From Candidatus Cloacimonadota bacterium (GTDB lineage: Bacteria > Cloacimonadota > Cloacimonadia > Cloacimonadales > Cloacimonadaceae): a stretch of DNA of 64,000 nucleotides. The first letter of the stretch is position 1. The number at the start of each line of letters is the position of its first letter. The translations under genes and the position numbers were made by a program. Below the pieces are notes generated by a model. That model saw only the letters and a program-made list of their open reading frames with translations, searched no databases and was not told the DNA's origin. Below, in pieces: positions 63,495 to 64,000 of this stretch. The stretch covers positions 1 to 64,000 of the forward strand of contig JASKKR010000002.1 in the NCBI GenBank assembly GCA_030154085.1, in the 5' to 3' direction.

Positions 63495-64000
63495 ATGAAG
63501 AAATATACTTTACTATTTCTGCTTATAATGCTAACCGGCATTATAGCAGCAGATGTTTACACTATAGGTGATGGCACGGCCACCCAAGGTTTTATTCCGG
63601 CTTACGGATTTTATGACTACGGCTGGAGTAGGATGATATACACGGCCGCTGAGATGAGCGCAACCGGCTTTAGCGCCGCAGACAGCTGGCTTGGGGTTGG
63701 TTTTCAGGTAGGGAATAATCCTACAGACTATACCTTTTACTCTCAGACCATGTATATGCGCCACACCACCGCCTCCTCTTTCACTACCTCCGAATATCCC
63801 AATAACGCAGAATATACCCAGGTATTTACCGGAGATCTTCTCTTTGCCGGCCCCGGCTGGTACTATGTGATCTTTGATACCCCCTTTGCCTGGGATGGAA
63901 GTAGCAATATTGAAATCTTATGGGAAAACCACGATGGTGTCTATGCCAGTGGTTATCCAACGTGGTGCTACACACCCACTACCGAAAACATGGCCATCTA
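63495..64000 (+). CDS. Secreted surface protein, N-terminal part (runs off the window)
   Basis: The ATG at 63495 has GGAG 8 nt upstream. The product has a signal peptide (MKKYTLLFLLIMLTGIIAAD) and a Gly/Tyr/Thr-rich beta domain: TIGDGTATQGFIPAYGFYD, WSRMIYTAAEM, and later YSQTMYMRHTTASSF and YYVIFDTPFAWDG. The pattern resembles the N-terminal domain of the secreted protein at 41655 and of large cell-surface proteins. At least 168 codons lie in the window with no stop. The G+C content, especially from about 63600, is higher than in neighbouring genes. The rest, including any sorting tail, is not visible. Confidence 0.8.
   Translation, partial: MKKYTLLFLLIMLTGIIAADVYTIGDGTATQGFIPAYGFYDYGWSRMIYTAAEMSATGFSAADSWLGVGFQVGNNPTDYTFYSQTMYMRHTTASSFTTSEYPNNAEYTQVFTGDLLFAGPGWYYVIFDTPFAWDGSSNIEILWENHDGVYASGYPTWCYTPTTENMAI

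Noticed and set aside
1-64000. CRISPR arrays, insertion sequences, prophage or integrase genes
   Set aside because: No direct-repeat arrays with spacers, no transposase, integrase or phage structural motifs were seen on either strand.

Overview
The window looks like chromosomal DNA of an anaerobic, Gram-negative-type bacterium of low to middle G+C. The best fit is a member of Cloacimonadota (the Cloacimonas group), but this is an inference: no rRNA is present to prove it. Supporting signs are a complete LpxD / LpxC-FabZ fusion / LpxA set (lipid A outer membrane), a cobalamin-dependent methylmalonyl-CoA mutase operon (propionate/succinate metabolism), an oxygen-sensitive class III ribonucleotide reductase, a two-subunit glycine decarboxylase, a Na+-NQR-type complex, and large secreted proteins ending in a type-IX-like sorting tail. 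Genes are densely packed, many overlap by 1-50 nt, and there are no insertion sequences, prophage genes or CRISPR arrays. The content reads as core chromosome with a few lineage-specific additions.

Layout. 1-880: a gene-free stretch, tRNA-Leu(CAG), and a possible 39-codon ORF. 881-4107 (+): a PIN-PhoH ATPase and an alanine racemase with an unexplained 250-residue C-terminal extension. 4305-7236 (-): a Cache/HAMP PP2C-type phosphatase overlapping an orphan NMT1/THI5-like binding protein. 7429-13845 (-): a divergent phosphoglycerate kinase homologue, both methylmalonyl-CoA mutase subunits and the MeaB chaperone. 13956-18819 (-): trpS, rimO, a DUF1015 protein and an M18 aminopeptidase. 19376-26013 (+): gcvPA-gcvPB, then skp-lpxD-lpxC/fabZ-lpxA. 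26185-34535 (-): a seven-gene run of response regulator, acetyltransferase, ddl, a secreted protein, a FecR protein, a large outer-membrane protein and a CHASE2 adenylate cyclase.

34746-43655 (+): cold-shock protein, YgiQ radical SAM protein, acyl-CoA synthetase, THUMP methyltransferase, EamA transporter, secG, a second tRNA-Leu whose anticodon reads AAG, and a secreted protein with a sorting tail. 43784-50961 (+): nqrBCDEF without nqrA, an unknown 150-aa protein, a 58-aa zinc-ribbon protein, rsmA and an outer-membrane-type protein. 50997-51087: SRP RNA. 51170-55379 (+): an M14 carboxypeptidase with dockerin and sorting tail, then two lipoproteins (DUF192 and divergent polysaccharide deacetylase). 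56140-62838 (+): nrdD-nrdG, a radical SAM/DUF2344 protein and a glycerate 2-kinase. 63495-end: the 5' part of another secreted protein.

The less expected signals are: (i) a recurring promoter-like layout, TTGAC followed by a TG dinucleotide about 28 nt downstream, usually without a TATAAT box; (ii) a 107-bp inverted-repeat element in three intergenic regions, with a fourth degenerate copy; (iii) tRNA-Leu with an A34 anticodon (AAG); (iv) a PGK homologue that has lost the conserved Arg motif and the GPMG motif, in a mutase operon; (v) an Nqr operon without NqrA; (vi) the envelope-sensing cyclase operon; and (vii) a phosphatase paired with an orphan binding protein.
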